A stretch of 64,000 bases of DNA from Apostichopus japonicus (taxonomy: Eukaryota > Echinodermata > Holothuroidea > Aspidochirotida > Stichopodidae): positions 11,657,501-11,721,500 of the forward strand of contig NC_092563.1 in NCBI RefSeq assembly GCF_037975245.1, read 5' to 3'. This document shows positions 45,671-58,800 of this stretch, in pieces. Position 1 is the first letter of the stretch; each line of letters begins with the position of its first letter. Made by a program: the position numbers and the translations under genes. Below the pieces are notes generated by a model, which was not told where the DNA came from, ran no database searches, and worked only from the letters and a program-made list of their open reading frames with translations.

Positions 45671-45997
45671 ATGCCAATTATTGGGGAAATGGCAGCGATC
45701 ACCAGTAGTGACCATTTTGATGTGGAACAAGCCTGTGATGACATAGTGCTAGGTTATGATGACACAGTCTTTCAGGATTTTGAAGAAGCTTCAGAAACTC
45801 AAATGCAACCTCCTCTTCCAGAAATTGATGATACCCCTAAACGGTCCAAGTATGGATGGTTGATCAACTTCAGCCTGCCTAAGCAACCCCCTCCACCGAG
45901 AAGAAGGCCATGGAGGGCGGACAAGCCATGTCGCAAGCAGAGCGGGGGATTTCTACAAAATATCTATGAAGCAGTTGTGAAACTCAACAGGGAATAG
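45671..45997 (+). CDS. Orphan ORF, 108 aa, unknown function
   Basis: ATG at 45671 follows an acceptor-like TTTATCCAACAG. The frame is open further upstream to about 45500, so this may be the end of a longer coding exon. The first 60 residues are acidic (FDVEQACDDIVLGYDDTVFQ, DFEEASE). A basic Pro-rich segment follows (PKQPPPPRRRPWRADKPCRK), then FLQNIYEAVVKLNRE and TAG. The charge pattern and codon variety look coding, unlike nearby DNA. No domain is recognised. It could be a terminal exon of a host gene or a protein from a mobile element. There are no signal or membrane segments. Confidence 0.42.
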   Translation: MPIIGEMAAITSSDHFDVEQACDDIVLGYDDTVFQDFEEASETQMQPPLPEIDDTPKRSKYGWLINFSLPKQPPPPRRRPWRADKPCRKQSGGFLQNIYEAVVKLNRE

Positions 45998-46284
45998 TAG
46001 GTGGACCGTAACTAACTATTCATTCCTCAGAAGCATATTATGTAGCATGTTGCTGTTTAAAACATTATCATGTTTTTGTAGAGATCCCTGGGCATTTAAG
46101 GTCAGTAGAGGACAAACATTGAATGCCTTGTAAACACGACATTGATTAGTTACACTTTTCTTTCTTTATGAATGGGATTTTTATCAAAATTAAATTAAAA
46201 ATTTAAATTTTTACTGATTGCTTTATTGACTAATCACAGAATTTCATCATCTTTTTAAATGAAAATTTGTTAATGCATCTAACC

Positions 46285-46620
46285 TTTTTTAAACTAACTG
46301 AATGCAATGACATACAGTTGTGGATTTCGTGAGAATAATGAATATTTATATTTTGTGTAGCAGTTTCAATTTGTAATGTTGATTGTCATGTTAATAGTCT
46401 TTTTACCCAAAACAAGAAAGACTGAATGCAATGAATTTTCTGTGGATTTCCCTAAATAATATTCTTAAATATAATTAAATTGTAATCCACAATATTTATT
46501 GATTAATTCTTTGATTAATTACAGAAATTAATTTTTTAATGAATTTATTGAATGACATGTTAAACTAACTGAATGCAATGATTTTCTGTGGATTGAAAGG
46601 ATTAATGAATATTTATATTA
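46285..46620 (+). repeat. Imperfect ~130-bp repeat, three copies
   Basis: ACTGAATGCAATGA followed by TGTGGATT and AATATTTATATT recurs at about 46298, 46422 and 46568. It lies downstream of the orphan ORF. Confidence 0.6.
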
Positions 46621-47537
46621 TGCAAGGGCGGATCCCGGGACTGAAGACTTTATGTAATTAATGTTGAGGCAGAGTTAGTATGTGACTTCCAGCAACCCCA
46701 CCCCTGCCATCTATTTCTTGCATGATAATATTGTTAACACCTGATTACTGTTGCAGAACAGTTGCAGAATCATTTAACATGCTAGTACATTTAAAGGGGC
46801 ATATCTGTAGTAATATTTGTACTACAACCAGCATGTCTAACTTTTGTAGCCTTAAAATTTCAAATTTGTGCTTAATTTCTATAAACGTGAACAATTACAA
46901 CAGAAATTAAACACATCACTGTCGTTTACTTCTGTAATATGTGGAGGTGATGAAGTATCGTGGCAGGTTTTCTGATTGTAACATCCATGCTCCTTTAATT
47001 GTTCTAACAATACATATGTTCCACAACTAATACTGATTTAATCTATTAGTATAACTGTGATCAAAATGGCTACATATACATTCTAGTGGTAACATCTCAG
47101 CCTTATTTAAAATTCATTTCAATTAATTACACTTTCCAGATATTATTGCATGTATTGTGTCTTCTTTACGGAAATCTTCTTATATTAAGTAATACATGTT
47201 TCTTGTTTCAATTTAGCTTGCCAAAGCCTGATTTATACGAGTGGTCTTTTCTAATTAGTAAGCGGTCACACCGTGTCGAAAACATACTTTTATCGGAGGG
47301 GCGGGTGAGGGGGGGGGGGTTCGTAACAGGGAGTAAGTTTCGCCCGCCACCAGCTCGGTCACTTTGTTTACTTTTTCAATATCCCCAATTTCCAAACACT
47401 TAAAACCATGGTAACGGTACTGTTATGGCTGTTTCTTTACCTAAAATTGAACAGTTTATTCCTGAGTTCCAAGCGTTAATTTCGTTGAAGGGAGAGTCAA
47501 ACTAAAAAATGTGAACCTGATATATTGTAGAGAAAGT
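46621..47537. other. Intergenic with possible hAT-terminus scars
   Basis: CAAGGGCGGATCC at 46623 and a G-run at 47310-47319 resemble hAT-type ends, but no partner end or duplication was found. Confidence 0.35.
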
Positions 47538-47673
47538 CAAGTGCGTAGCCATGGATTTCATCTAAGTGGGCGGGGCGGATCCTTTTTTATCGTCAACGAG
47601 AACGCTATCTGCGTGGGGCTTCAGGGGTCCACAATAGGTGTCCGCCCCCCCGTCCCCCCTGGATACGCGCTTG
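47538..47673. mobile_element. 136-bp hAT-like MITE
   Basis: Ends CAAGTGCGTAGCCA and TGGATACGCGCTTG are inverted repeats with two mismatches. GAGAAAGT flanks both sides (47530-47537 and 47674-47681), a perfect 8-bp target-site duplication. Confidence 0.88.
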
Positions 47674-47681
47674 GAGAAAGT

Positions 47682-49571
47682 CACTATTCCCCTACCTGAT
47701 AACCCTGTGTGCTCCATTTTCATAGTCTGCTCTGTTCTCATACTGTTTACAGTACTTCAATGTATCGTTCACATTTTGTCTACAAAAGCCTACGTATTCC
47801 TTTATAATTGGATGATTCATTTTCAGTAACCGTTAGAATTTGGATACAATTAAAATTTTTAAAGTGCTATGGGATTTTGATAAATTGGGTTCAGTTTTTC
47901 GCTCTTTCAAATGTTTTCCAGCTCTCATTTTGGTCTGGAATATTCTTTAATCAGTACAATTTAAGCTATCTCATTGTCTATGATTTTCTATAATTACGAT
48001 TTAAATAAATTTGTACATGAAACTCAGTTTCATCGACTTAGTATTCATACATTCAGCCACTACAAAGCTGTTTGTTTAATACATTCATCGGCTTAAGTCT
48101 GTAAAATCAATATTTTGTTATATTTCCTGTAATTTCGGGGTCCCTTCTGTACTCAACGTCAGTATGACAGTATTTTATCTTTTAATAAATAGATATCTAA
48201 CTTCCAACACTGAGGAATTCTATTGCTAGTACTCTTTGTTATTATTTGCTATATAAAACCTACCCCATGTGTTACAACTATGCTTAAATTGTATGACAAA
48301 CATTCATTAAATATTCCATACACACTTGAGTGGTGGAATAATTGCTCTAATTTCTGACCAGAACGTTCTATATAAACGAATGTAACGATGCATGAATAGC
48401 CGTTACACTTAGTTACTGAATATTAACGATTAGCTAACCATTGTCATCGAGATCGAACATAATTTATCTATATATATATATTTATTTTATCTCCAACGTG
48501 TTTAATCTACCAAGGTGAAACAATAGCACCGAGCATATCAATACTAGGGACAACTTCGAAGGTTGCTGCGGAAGCACTGTCTCAGATATAGAAGAGTATC
48601 AATGAAACTATATACACACGAGTTCAAAATATCCCAAATATCACAGTAGGTCAACTTCTTCGGTACTTTTCTCTAAAGGACAACCCGAACACTGACCATC
48701 TGGACTTAACGTCACTTACTTAACTTTCGACATAAACGAAAGAGAAACAGCAGTCTCTTTACGATTTTGATAGCATTGGATTCCCACGAAGACAAGAATA
48801 AAAACCTACGCAAGATGTCAGAAATGTATACATTGCTTTAAATGTAATAACGTACTAAGTGTAATAACGTTTGGAACTAAATGCAATAACACCATCTGAA
48901 AGCCTATATTCAACTGCTCTGGACTCGATGTGTTTTGTATTTGAAATCATCTTGTGTTGACTTGATACGACCTACGTGGTCTGGCTAAATGCTGGTGCTT
49001 GTGTTGACATCCGCGCAAATTTAAACACTTCAGACATTTGTTATACAGAAGAAATCAAAGTTAACTCTCAATGGAAATATACATGTTGCCTGACCTGGGT
49101 TCGAACTCTCAGATGTGAGGCCTCATTTCAAAATTAGGGTTCGATCACTCAGATGCGAGGCCTCATTCCAAAATGTTGTATGAAAGACAAACGTATTAGA
49201 AGCGTTGGTGGTGTAATTTTTAACAAAATGATGACGTATAATAATGGTTTGCATTCTTAACGTTGTTCATGTCCTATATTTGCAATAATGGTTTCAGCAC
49301 GCTGTAAAATAGACCACTTGTTACATTCATTGATTACTAGTTCAATCATAACTTGTCACGTGACCTCTAGTTTCTGCCTATTCCTTGGATCCATGCAGGC
49401 AGTTACTGCCTATTTTTATTCCTTTTGTATCACCACAGCTCTAATGTATTTTTCTACCCAATTATAGGTTTTATGGTGTATACCTTTTAGGCGATAATTT
49501 TGTACTATTTGCTTCTGAATGTTTCCTGTATTTTAAATGTTTCCTGTATATCAATTGTTTCATTTCCTGTA
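47682..49571. other. Intergenic, small tandem duplication only
   Basis: A 42-bp unit (GGTTCGA...CTCAGATG.GAGGCCTCATT) is present twice at about 49098-49180. No gene is seen. Confidence 0.4.
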
Positions 49572-49640
49572 AAGCGCTTCGAGCAGCGTTGCTGATGAAC
49601 GCGCTATGTAAGTACTATTTTATATTTATATTTTTATTTC
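49572..49640 (+). mobile_element. SINE/LINE 3'-end fragment
   Basis: AAAGCGCTTCGAGCAGCG...GAACGCGCTATGTAAGTACT followed by a TATTT-rich tail resembles the 3' end of the SINE at 51192-51500 (AGCGCTTTGAG ... GCGCTATATAAAT on its strand). Confidence 0.55.
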
Positions 49641-51191
49641 TATTTCCGACGTTAAATTGGTTATGGTAATTTTGCCAAACACATTGTCGAAGTGTAACTC
49701 GAGCTGGATTGGTATCAGTCTGGTTTTTATATAAGTTATGCATTTACCATTCTCTTAAATCGATGTTGCTTCCTATGAAAGCTACATCAATATATTTGTG
49801 ACTCAAGATCACTTCAGATATTACGTTATTCAAATTACCCGAAGTAACGATTATCCACAGAGGCGCCGCAACGCGGGTCTGTTTGTCCCATGGGATAATA
49901 TAATCCAGTTTATTTAACTGTTAATTTCATATCACATAACTTTCTATCAAAGAAAACCTTGATGGCAATCAGTGATTCCCTGAAAGAATATATTAGCTAT
50001 GCTTGGTTAATTGTCCTGTACTTTACCGTCATTTAAATGTTGTTTACCCGAAACGTTATTGAAATTAGATCACCAAACAAGCACAATATTACTTGGTGAT
50101 GATGGTTCCTAAATTTACTGATTTCAATAAATTGTCTTTCCCTGAAAGATTGGTCGAAATTAATATTAATCATGGAAATTGCTAGGCGTATATATCTATG
50201 TTAATGTACATTAACGATTAATCTGTAGCATAATGAGTATGAATGAAGTGTTTGAATTACTAACGGTGGTATGAATGAAGGGCATACACCAGATATATAA
50301 CTGCAACATCAGCTATATAGGTGATATAAAACAACGGTTTTTGTTCTGTTGTTTTATCGTTCCGTGACTCCTTTTAATTGTCGACTGCATTGAACTCTCA
50401 GTTTCGCGACAATCTGAGATAAAGTGGATTAATTTCTACATATGATATACAATTTGGTTACATGAGACGAATGACGACCCTGAGTAAGTATATTGAAGAT
50501 TATTCGATAGATGGAAAACTCCTGAGAATCCTTAATGTTGCATATTATAGTAAAGGTTAAAGTATTTATAGTAAGATGACAGAATACAATGTCACAGTAA
50601 CGACGCCCTGGAAACCTTAGTCGAAATACAACGTGTGGTTGAAGAGTGTGAATTTAGTTACTGATACTTCTATGTCATCGTGTGTAGTTTGACCAAGTAT
50701 GCCGGTGGGCCAATCAGTCCCTGTTTCCGTCATAAACAACAGTGAACACAATTACGGATGAAGTCAAGAATCATTTGTCCTTTAAACTACAGTAAGTTAC
50801 TTTGATTGATAAGTTTCTTATGTTTACTTGTGTTTCTATTGAACTCAAGATGGTATAACATGAAACTTGCAATAAATAAGATGGATGTTGCGTTTTGTTT
50901 TAACATCGAGAGTCGAGCAATTGTGCACCAAACTGGATTTTATGTGAACGAAGATATTTCTGAAGTTTAGAACCTTTCATAATAGCATAGATCAGTATAG
51001 CTGAAAGCTCAACAAGGACATCATCAATGTAAACGTAACTTTGTTCTCGATATGACATCGTAATTGTGCATGACAGACATTATAGTTAGGCTCAACTAAA
51101 ACCTCTCTAAAACAAAGGTCTCTCGAATCAAAAACATATATGACGCATTTACCAATGATATCACGCAAGTTTGTTTTGTAACAATAATCAT
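49641..51191. other. Intergenic, no supported feature
   Basis: AT-rich sequence with no repeat, RNA or coding block that I can support. Confidence 0.4.
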
Positions 51192-51500
51192 ACAATAATA
51201 ATAATGTTCGATTTATATAGCGCTTTATACCAGCGATAGGCCTCAAAGCGCTCTACAGACGTTATATTACCCCTGGTCAATGATAACCTGTCCCAGAAAC
51301 AATCCCTCCAGTCGGCAGCAGTTATATACTGCGCCCAATGACAAGTTACCTCACAGGTACCCATTTAACCCCTGGATGGAGAGAAGCAAGTGAGATAAAG
51401 CATCTTGCCCAAGGACACAACGTAAATGAACTAGGCAGGAATCGAACCAGCAATCCTTAATCACTAGTCCGACGCCTTAGCCAATTGGCCACCACGCTCT
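51192..51500 (-). mobile_element. tRNA-derived SINE, minus strand, nearly complete
   Basis: On the minus strand it begins AGAGCGTGGTGGCCAATTGG, with A-box GGCCAATTGGCTAAGGCG and B-box CTGGTTCGATT (51441-51451). It continues TTGTGTCCTTGGGCAAGATG and ends GCGCTATATAAATCGAACAT plus (ATT)n. This layout of tRNA head, shared body and trinucleotide tail is that of a deuterostome SINE. Confidence 0.9.
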
Positions 51501-51675
51501 CACCAACAACATCGTATCATTTGATCCGAGTCACATCTAGATCAAACGCGCGACGTTTAATCTCCTGTGAATGTGATTTTCACAATACAAGAAATAGAAT
51601 TGAGATGTTTTCCACAAATATTATTACTATACTGCCGTCTTCTAGAGTTTATTACATAAATGTACAATCGTCAAT

Positions 51676-52899
51676 AACCTATTTCAACAACCTGTATCAA
51701 CAACGTATAACAACACCTGTATCAACAACCTATATCAACAACCTGTATCAACAACCTATATCAATCAACAACCTATATCAATCAACAACCTATATCAATC
51801 AACAACCTATATCTATCAACAACATATATCAACAACCTATATCAACAACCTATACCAACAACCTGTATCAACAACCTATATCAATCAACAACCTATATCA
51901 ATCAACAACCTATATCAATCAACAACCTATATCTATCAACAACATATATCAACAACCTATATCAACAACCTATACCAACAACATATATCAACAACCTGTA
52001 TCGACAACCTATATCAACAACCTGTATCAACAACCTATATCAATCAACAACATATATCAATCAACAACATATATCAACAACCAGTATCAACAACCTGTAT
52101 CGACAACCTATATCAACAACCTATATCAATCAACAACATATATCAATCAACAACCTATATCAATCAACAACATATATCAACAACCTATATCAACAACCTA
52201 TTTCAACAACATATATCAACAACCTATACCAACAACCTATATCAACAACTTATATCAACAACCTATATCAACAACATATATCAACAACCTATACCAACAA
52301 CCTATATCAACAACCTGTATCAACAACCTATATCAATCAACAACCTATATCAATCAACAACCTATATCAATCAACAACCTATATCAATCAACAACCTATA
52401 TCAATCAACAACCTATATCAATCAACAACCTATATCTATCAACAACATATTTCAACAACCTATATCAACAACCTATACCAACAACATATATCAACAACCT
52501 ATATCAACAACATATATCAACAACCTATACCAACAACCTATATCAATCAACAACATATATCAATCAACAACCTATATCAACAACATATATCAACAACCAG
52601 TATCAACAACCTGTATCAACACCGGTATCAACAACCTATATCAATCAACAACATATATCAACAACCTATATCAACAACCTATTTCAACAACATATATCAA
52701 CAACCTATACCAACAACCTATATCAACAACTTATATCAACAACCTATATCAACAACATATATCAACAACCTATACCAACAACCTATATCAACAACCTATA
52801 TCAACAACCTATATCAACAACATATATCAACAACCTATACCAACAACCTATATCAGCAAACTATATCAACAACCTATATCAACAACATACATCAACAAA
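51676..52899 (+). repeat. 13-bp satellite (CAACAACCTATAT), 1.2 kb
   Basis: The core unit is 13 bp with 17-bp variants carrying an extra CAAT. A block of about 120 bp is duplicated at 51727 and 51847, and longer blocks recur near 52200 and 52680. The 472-codon open frame across it exists because the unit lacks stop codons in any forward frame. It is not a gene. Confidence 0.97.
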
Positions 52900-55800
52900 C
52901 TAAAGCATAAACCACTCTTGACATTTACTATAATAGACAGATGAATTCAACAACATACCATATCCTTAACAATTAATTGAGCATTGCAAATTAAGGTATT
53001 TGAAATGTTAAGAAGGAACATCTATGAAAAACAAGTAAATTGAGTTAACTTTTGAATTTCATTAGTGGCCGGTGTCTTCAGAGTGTGAAATACAAATTCA
53101 TCTTGACTTGCTGAAGTGCATAGTAGTAACATACTGAGTTTTATCCGTGGTTTTTAAAATCGTTAAGATTTTATACGAAATCTATATATTATTTTGAACT
53201 GTTCCCGGTGACATTCAATTAGTAATAGCTAAGGACAACACATCTGACATGTTAAGGCAATTAGGCAAAATAGAAACACTTTTTTATATATTTTTTAATC
53301 ATGTAAATTGCAAACTGTCCACCTGTGACGTCAATAAACTGTAGTCAACATTGTATCTTCTCTTAGATAGGTTAATCACGTTGTTTGATTAATAATAATT
53401 GTCAAATATATAGGTACTGCTATAATAATTACACATTTAACAATTATACAATGTTATAAACATTTAATAATGGTAGTTATGACATTATTCATGAAGAAAA
53501 GTAATTTATTAAATATCTTTCATACATACATACACCATATACTTTTCTTAATTCTGATGTATATCACTATGACAAAAAAGTACCTGTCATATCGTTTATA
53601 TGTTAATCATTAGGAGTATATGCTGTGTACCCCTATCCCACCGGTGGGGGGGGGGTCACGGACTCGTCTATTAGTAAGACGTTAAATATTAAGCCGACTT
53701 ATCAATTTGCAATGGAAGCCAATTTCGTATTCTAATTAATGCATATGGTATTGAAAATATGTTAAGTATTATTTAAATCACTCTCATGAATATTCAATGA
53801 TCCGTCATATGTTCAAATAGAAACTGAAACCATTTTTGGGCATTTGAAAGAAAGTAGTAGTTGTCATGGAAATGTTACTTGTTTTTACGTAAAACAATCA
53901 CCCTTTACCCTCAGCGTTAATGTACATTTGACGAAGTAATTTTATTTTCTTAGACAGCAACCCCGAGGAGTGAAGCACTTCTGTTCTTGTGTAATTGCAA
54001 TACTCATATTTGACGCCTTTTCCTAATACTATCGGTAAGCTTGCAGTGGCCTTGGAAGGTTTTAGAAGTTCACGCCAGTGCAAGCTCTTAATAAATCCAA
54101 TTTATGAGAGCTGTAAAAGTTAACTATTGCAAGCGTAGCTCTTCCAATTCCCATCAAGGAAGGTGACAAATTACAATTTGATTAAGCGCTTTGCCTTGAA
54201 ATAATCCTGAAATCATTTGCCAAGTGTAAATTACTTCATGCAACCGTAAAATAACATCAAACTTTTGCTAAAAGCTGCATAATGTTAGCAACAAGGAACA
54301 GCTTACGAAGCTATTAACATATCGAGTTGTCAACACCATTTGCCAACATCTTCAAGAAATAGATTAAAGAAACAAGAGAGTTAAAAACAAGCAAAAGGAA
54401 AGAGGAAAAAGACAAAAGATAAACGAGCAAGAATATGTAAATGAAAAAAAGGAAAAATCCCGGAACTTCGTATAAGGGACACTATAGTACTACTACTTGG
54501 TCACGGCGTTACTCGGGACTCGGTAATTGCGTAGTAGATAGTTGTGACTGAGAGATGTGATTGAAATCGCAATCCTGGTCTGCTGACAATGTCTAGTGAA
54601 TATAACATGTTAGGAAAGCGTTGGGATTGTGCAGAATGAGACCAGAGAGGCACATTAACAACTTCTCTAGGGAGAAAAATCATCCAGTGTGTATGTGTGA
54701 ATGAGAGAGGGAGAAAAACAGTGCTTAGCTCCAGCCAGGAAAGATAAAGGCAAAGTTTCACCTGATATATTTTATCTTCCATAAACCTCAAGCGATCCAT
54801 TCACAGTTAGTCTGACCATCATAAGACACTAGCGTTAATGCCACTGTTTCAGTCATCAGTAGCCTATTCGTCTTTGTACACGTGCTTACAGGCAGCATAG
54901 GTAACTATGTCAGGAAACTTATTATAAAGTACAAATCAATGCCTACAGAGTTCGATTGCAGTATTATCTTTCATCTTGGGTATTTCCAATGACAACACTA
55001 GAATCTTTGTAAGATTCCAAAACATGCTTGCTAATATCGATTTCGCTCACATTCAACGACTCCAATATTAAAACCAGCGAAAGCACTTCACGGCAAATGA
55101 TATTATGCCCGCCTGCTCATGAATTAATTTAGGCTCAATTATCCAAAAGTAACATTAAAATTTTGCTCCAAGATTAATCCCATACTTCTCGTGAGCCTGT
55201 AAGAAAAGTCATTTCTATTTGCTGACAGCAACACACGATCTATTTTTACCATGTTATGAGGTCTTTGTCTTGGAATAACAGTGAGCAGCAATAACAGTGA
55301 TTAATCTGTGTACTAAAATGTACAGTTGAGGGTTTGAATGGATCAGTAATTGAACATGCAATGCCTTATAGTACAGTAGGGAAATGGTATTTCGTTTAAT
55401 CAACAATATTGTTAATTATACATGAAATCAATAATATTATTAATAACTTAAAATAATAGTCATTGGAATGTTGGAAAAAGGACGACCATGGAACACACTC
55501 TTATATGTATGTTACTGCATCACATATATAACTGTAACATTCTGATAGCAACTTTAATTAATGATTTACCGACCATCACTCTGCTTGATATATGGTGCAG
55601 GAATCTATTAGCAAGTGGGGTGTTGGAAGGTGTGTGTGTGTGGGGTGGTGGACGGTGTGTGTGGGTGGGGGGGGGGGGTGTATGGGATCTCTTTTAGTTT
55701 TGGCCCTGATGGAACTTTCTTTAACAAAAAATGTGTTATTTCAAATTGTCAACTTTTTCATACTATTTCCTTTTTTTTCTTTGAGCAAAGAAAAACACTG

Positions 55801-58800
55801 ACAATGGCATTAAATGTGTCAATTACTCTCTCATTTCTCTTAAATTGGTAAACATATTTATTATAAATCACATTGTGTGCAATGTGTAACAGGTTGGATA
55901 ACATTGTTGACGTAACACGAACTGTTACTCTATACTGAATACTGGAAAAGCATTTTCAATGATAACCTTGGTTGTATCCTCCTTTTATAATCACGTCATA
56001 TATACTACTACGTGTAGTTTTCCTATTTTTTTATACTAAATTGCTTCACTTCTTCTATTATTTTAGAACATGCTTTGGACAAGGCTCATTATCATCCAAG
56101 GCCACTCCTACTTGGGTGATTTGTATTATTCTCAAACAGCAAGAGAACGGTAGAATGCTACAAAGAAAAGGGAACAAAGGTTTCATTAAGAGCGGCTTGA
56201 CGAGAATCAACATGATTGTTCTGGACTAAACAGTGAAACAAACTTGATTACGTAACGGCTTTCTCTGTACTTGCTGTAAGTCGTTTCACTCTTTATATTA
56301 CTTTCCTGATCATGGTTCAGTGAACAGTCAAGATTGATAATACTTCTGTCACTAAAATGTAAGATTAACATGGCCTTCAGTTTATTTGAATCTTCAATGC
56401 ACACAGAGGCGAAATGGAGAGTCAAGGAGGGGAATATACTTGTTAGCCTGCGCAACCTGCTCGGACCATTTGTACAAAGAAATAACCTTCCGACGTACCG
56501 CTTCGAGGAATCGCCTTTGCATCCTTTTGAGACCTCTGATATTATTAGAAAAAAAAGTGTAACTTTCCCAAGACCAAATATACATTACATAGATGTTCAT
56601 GCCACAAATATGGAAAGCTGGTGCCTGACTGATTCCACATATAATTATTCCTAAGTACACAATACGCACCCGTCCGTTTTTGACATCAAACAAAGATAAA
56701 TTGTCTCTACAAAAACATTATTTGATATACGTCAGGTTTAAAATTAGCAACGATCAAAAATATTGATGTTACTTAGAATTGCAATTTTGGAGTAAAAAAA
56801 ATAAGGACTATTTGCTGCATGCTGTTGGTTAAAAACAGGACAGAAAACCTTTGCAGCACGGACCGAAACATTTTAATGTTAACATAAAACGATGGCTTAG
56901 AGGATAAACATTTCAGTTTAATATGTTAAAATAAATAACATTGAGTTTTCTATTACGCATAGTCTTTAAATACGAACTACGCCATCTCTACAAACAAGTT
57001 TGGTTAAACAGAGAGTCCTCCGGTTTAATCATGTGGCTATTGCGCCCACAATTGGAATTAAGGGTACAAATGCATGGAATGTTAAGAACGTCTTATAATT
57101 AAAGTTCTTATTCATAGGCTGTTTCAGTTTCAGAATTTAATATACAGAACCTTTAATATTCTTGAAGACGGTTTTCAGAAATTTTAAAAGGTGAACTACC
57201 CATCGGTCATGATTTTACCTTCTGCGAATAAAGCAACTAAATCCCAAGGGATGTGAAATTGAATTCCTCTCAGTTATACTAAACCTAAATCTCAGATATT
57301 TTATTGATTAAATGGTCTTAATTAGATTGATTTGTGGACATTGGCAACGTTAGTGCGAGACACCCTAGAGGCTCCCGGGGATGTGATTATATGGAACACC
57401 GTAATGCTCTAAATATTATTCATCCAACATACACGTATATCATCTTATTATGGAAAAATAAAGTTAAATCATTTGAACAAGTACGTCTGCGTTTTGCTAA
57501 AAGAAGGGGATGTCTTGATAACCTGTAACTTGTCAATAGTTCTTATAATTTATAGCTTCAATAACGCATTGGTAAGAAACGTTCGTGACATGTTAAGAAA
57601 GGGAAGAAAATCAGACAAAATACCAATTTTTTACCCAACATTTGTCATATTCTTCAACCTTGAAGATTTGCGTTTAGTCAAATTAATTGAGCTCAAGTAA
57701 TAGGACTATGGTTGGTTTGATTGGTACTCTACATGATGAATGATTTACAATTTTCTACGTTAACCAGGTTTGCAGATCATGGGAAACGTACAAGATGGTT
57801 AGTTAAATCTCAAGGCATGTGTTCACGATTGTTGAATTATCAAATGGCAATATATCCTACTGGGGTTAATCGTGAATCACTAACGTGCAGTTGCTATGAC
57901 TGCGTAACGTGTAGAGTGTTCTCTTGCTGTACTAAGTCTATAATTTGACGCTTCGAACATGCTTTATGCAAATTAGAGTAGACTTTTTATTGCAAACAGA
58001 CCAACTTCAGTTGGCCAGTAAAAACCGCCCACTCCTTAAATGGTTAATACTGATTTAACGGCACTTTTGGCGTTTGGTCTGCAATCATATACTACACTAA
58101 ATATAACTCAAAATGGAGAAACTGTTGTTAATGAATGAGCAATTAATGAACTGGAGTCTATTTTCCTCATTTCGTCTCACATAGGAAAATTAATTACATG
58201 TGAAAGGCCAATTTCATGATTTCCAAAACAATGTACTTTTAATTTACAGCTTTGAATGAATTTTACCTATTCAAGCTGATGAATTATATCGTTTTGTGAT
58301 ACTATCAATTCAACATGATGTTTTAACATAGCAGCATCTCCTATGACTAAGATGGATATCCTATTATATTTGACCTTCAATCAAGGTTTGGTTATGTTCT
58401 TTACTAACTTTTCAGCCTATAGGGCAACGTAGCACTCATAATTTGTATAATGATTTTGCCCAGGTGATGCCTTCTCCTCCCGGTCAACTACAGCCCATCG
58501 GCAAATGGTAGCTTTCTAGTGAGAGAATGTAAGAACTGATGTGTCGAACATAGTGATGGCATTATGCCAAAGTTTTACGACAAGTACATCAAAGCCGAGC
58601 TGGACATGTTACAGCAAATATTAATATACCAAAGTCGAAAAGAGCATATCGAGAAAGATTATTTGAAAATCAGAAAGATGATATTAAAATATAAAAATAA
58701 GAAACCCAGAGGTATAGAAGGTTTGTAATTTTCAACCACAGACCACCCTAATGGATAGGTATCGTCAAACAACAAAGATGTCAATTCGTGTCTGAAAATT

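Noticed and set aside
46623-46710. Possible hAT-like MITE starting CAAGGGCGGATCC
   Set aside because: The candidate right end pairs at only about eight of ten bases, and the flanks share no 8-bp duplication.
51485-52903. 472-codon ORF
   Set aside because: It is an artefact of the 13-bp satellite, which lacks stops in all forward frames.
53898-54098. Minus-strand frame WRELLKPSKATASLPIVLGK
   Set aside because: The composition looks protein-like, but there is no ATG, no convincing acceptor and no recognised domain.
54501-54800. 99-codon minus-strand ORF
   Set aside because: No recognisable motif, and the sequence context shows no repeat or splice signal.
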